From positions 1 to 6,179 of the forward strand of contig CAIUXU010000109.1 of assembly GCA_903903205.1 (NCBI GenBank): a stretch of DNA of 6,179 nt, in the 5' to 3' direction. Within the stretch, counting starts at the first letter, position 1. Each line of letters starts with the position of its first letter. This document shows positions 5,094 to 6,179 of the stretch, piece by piece. A program made the translations under genes and the position numbers. The stretch comes from an uncultured Syntrophobacterales bacterium (lineage in GTDB: Bacteria; Desulfobacterota; Syntrophia; Syntrophales; UBA5619). Under the pieces are notes generated by a model that saw only the letters and a program-made list of their open reading frames with translations, was not told the origin of the DNA and did not search any database.

Positions 5094-6179
5094 ATATTTT
5101 GGAACGACCGTTGCGGACATTTTCGCAACGATGCCGAAGCGCTTCAAGCCGGAAGAGGCGAAAGAGGTGGACATCGCGATTGGTTATGAGGCGACCGGCG
5201 AGGGTGGCGGCAAATGGAAGGCCACAATCAAACACGGCACGCTGAAGGTGGAAACCGTGGAAGGAGAACTTACCGGCTGCAAGACCACGATTCATACCGA
5301 TGCGGAGACCTTCATCGGCGTGACCCTGGGAAAGATCGGCGCCATCGACGCCCTCTCCTCGCAGAAACTCCGCGTCGCAGGCGATCCCAAGTTCCTCATG
5401 CTCCTCCTCCCGAAAATCTTCACCCCCTATGCAGCGCCCGAAAGAAAACCCGATGTAGTGACAGCGCAGGACATCATTGCCACGATCGTGGAGCGGTTCC
5501 GGCCGGAGAAGGCCGAAGGAGTCGCCATGAATATCGGTTATGACCTCTCTGGTGAAGGCGGCGGACGGTGGACCATCGTCATCGGGGGCGGGAAATGCGA
5601 GGTCCGGGAAGGTCTCGCCGATCCCCTCACGGTGAAGATGACGATGGAGGCAAAGACCTACGCGGGGATGATGACCGGGACCATCGAGGCGGTTAGCGCA
5701 TTCACCTCCGGCGCGGTGAAGATCGAGGGGGACATGGCCGCCGCTGGCGCCACGGCGAAATTCTTCCGGAAATACGTCGTTCCCGGCGCCACGGAGGCAG
5801 AGGAGCTGATCTCGCTTCGGGTGACGAATGCCATGGAACAGCGTTTCGCCTCCGGACCCGTCATGGGGCGCTGGTTCGCCGGCCTCCGGGAGAAGAAGTT
5901 TCTCGCCAACCGCTGCCCGAAATGCGGTAGAACCCAGATCCCTCCCCGGGAGATTTGCGCCTGGTGCCGCGTCCGGGTCCATGAATTTGTCGAGGTCGGC
6001 CCGAAGGGGGTGATAACCCACTTTGATATCGTCCATTTCGCAAGCCCCGACCCGCTCACCGGGGCCGTCCGGGACACCCCCTATGCCACCGCCTACGTAG
6101 TTTTCGACGGGGCAACCGAGCGGGAAGCGGTTACGATGGACCTGAAGAAGGAGGACATTCCCCGCCTGAAGGAGGGCGC
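5086..6179 (+). CDS. Tandem SCP2 domains fused to DUF35 zinc ribbon/OB fold (3' partial)
   Basis: The frame is open from ATG 5086 to the right edge (364 codons seen). It holds two homologous SCP2 sterol-carrier-like domains, at about residues 8-115 and 126-235. Each has a helix ending in RFKPE/RFRPE, then IGY and a GEGGG(K/R)W turn (residues 38-44 and 156-162). After a linker comes a DUF35 unit (from about 254): a GRWFAGL helix, a zinc ribbon with Cys277, Cys280, Cys291 and Cys294 (CPKC...CAWC) around IPPRE, then an OB-fold (GPKGVITHFDIVHF, PYATAYVVFDGA). Perhaps a few dozen residues are missing. DUF35 proteins bind thiolase-fold partners and help channel acyl-CoA; SCP2 domains bind hydrophobic ligands. 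It therefore likely forms a complex with the two preceding gene products, delivering or holding a bulky acyl-CoA. The 8-base overlap with the upstream gene supports this. Confidence 0.9.
   Translation, partial: MTEYFGTTVADIFATMPKRFKPEEAKEVDIAIGYEATGEGGGKWKATIKHGTLKVETVEGELTGCKTTIHTDAETFIGVTLGKIGAIDALSSQKLRVAGDPKFLMLLLPKIFTPYAAPERKPDVVTAQDIIATIVERFRPEKAEGVAMNIGYDLSGEGGGRWTIVIGGGKCEVREGLADPLTVKMTMEAKTYAGMMTGTIEAVSAFTSGAVKIEGDMAAAGATAKFFRKYVVPGATEAEELISLRVTNAMEQRFASGPVMGRWFAGLREKKFLANRCPKCGRTQIPPREICAWCRVRVHEFVEVGPKGVITHFDIVHFASPDPLTGAVRDTPYATAYVVFDGATEREAVTMDLKKEDIPRLKEG

Noticed and set aside
3873..5174. 433-codon open frame on the minus strand
   Set aside because: It is antisense to the second thiolase-fold gene, has low-complexity composition rich in G, V, H, R and D, and has no known motif. 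It is a codon-bias shadow.
4984..6036. 350-codon open frame on the minus strand
   Set aside because: It is antisense to the SCP2-DUF35 gene, whose zinc-ribbon cysteines and duplicated domains are unmistakable. No domain is visible in the antisense frame.
1..6179. CRISPR arrays, tRNA or rRNA genes, insertion sequences or phage elements
   Set aside because: No direct-repeat array, cloverleaf or rRNA-like stretch, transposase motif or terminal inverted repeats was seen on either strand.

Overview
The window suggests a GC-rich, probably anaerobic bacterium of the Deltaproteobacteria/Desulfobacterota (Syntrophaceae-like). This rests on the style of the genes: a small Cys-rich zinc-finger-like protein, a HIT hydrolase with a LapA-type membrane protein, and a TetR-controlled thiolase/DUF35 cluster. 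It is an impression and no database was searched.

Left half (about 1-1319), minus strand: the 5' edge of an unidentified gene (1-35, tentative), a LapA-type membrane protein (101-466), a HIT-family nucleotide hydrolase/phosphorylase (463-954) overlapping it by 4 bases, a good sigma70-type promoter for that pair (1059-1086), a hairpin at the predicted 5' end of its transcript (1024-1060), and a 69-residue protein with 11 cysteines (1110-1319).

Divergent intergenic region (1320-1481): an imperfect 21-bp palindrome (1352-1372) and a perfect 26-bp palindrome (1440-1465). The second lies 16 bases before a TetR gene and is the best operator candidate in the window.

Right half (1482-6179), plus strand: a compact five-gene operon. 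The order is TetR regulator, PHP-domain metallo-phosphoesterase, two different thiolase-fold proteins, and a protein with two tandem SCP2 domains followed by a DUF35 zinc ribbon/OB fold that runs off the window. Gaps are 3, 35 and 13 bases, then an 8-base overlap. By motif alignment, both thiolase-fold proteins lack the nucleophilic Cys and the GHP His of real thiolases, yet both are intact and keep a Tyr near the active site. DUF35 proteins are known partners of thiolase-fold enzymes: archaeal HMG-CoA synthase/thiolase complexes, BbsAB in toluene degradation, and the steroid side-chain aldolases Ltp2-ChsH2. The simplest reading is a multi-subunit acyl-CoA enzyme, perhaps a retro-aldolase or another non-thiolytic C-C enzyme. 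Its SCP2 domains would hold a bulky hydrophobic acyl-CoA, and the TetR protein would sense the substrate or product. The substrate cannot be told from the sequence.
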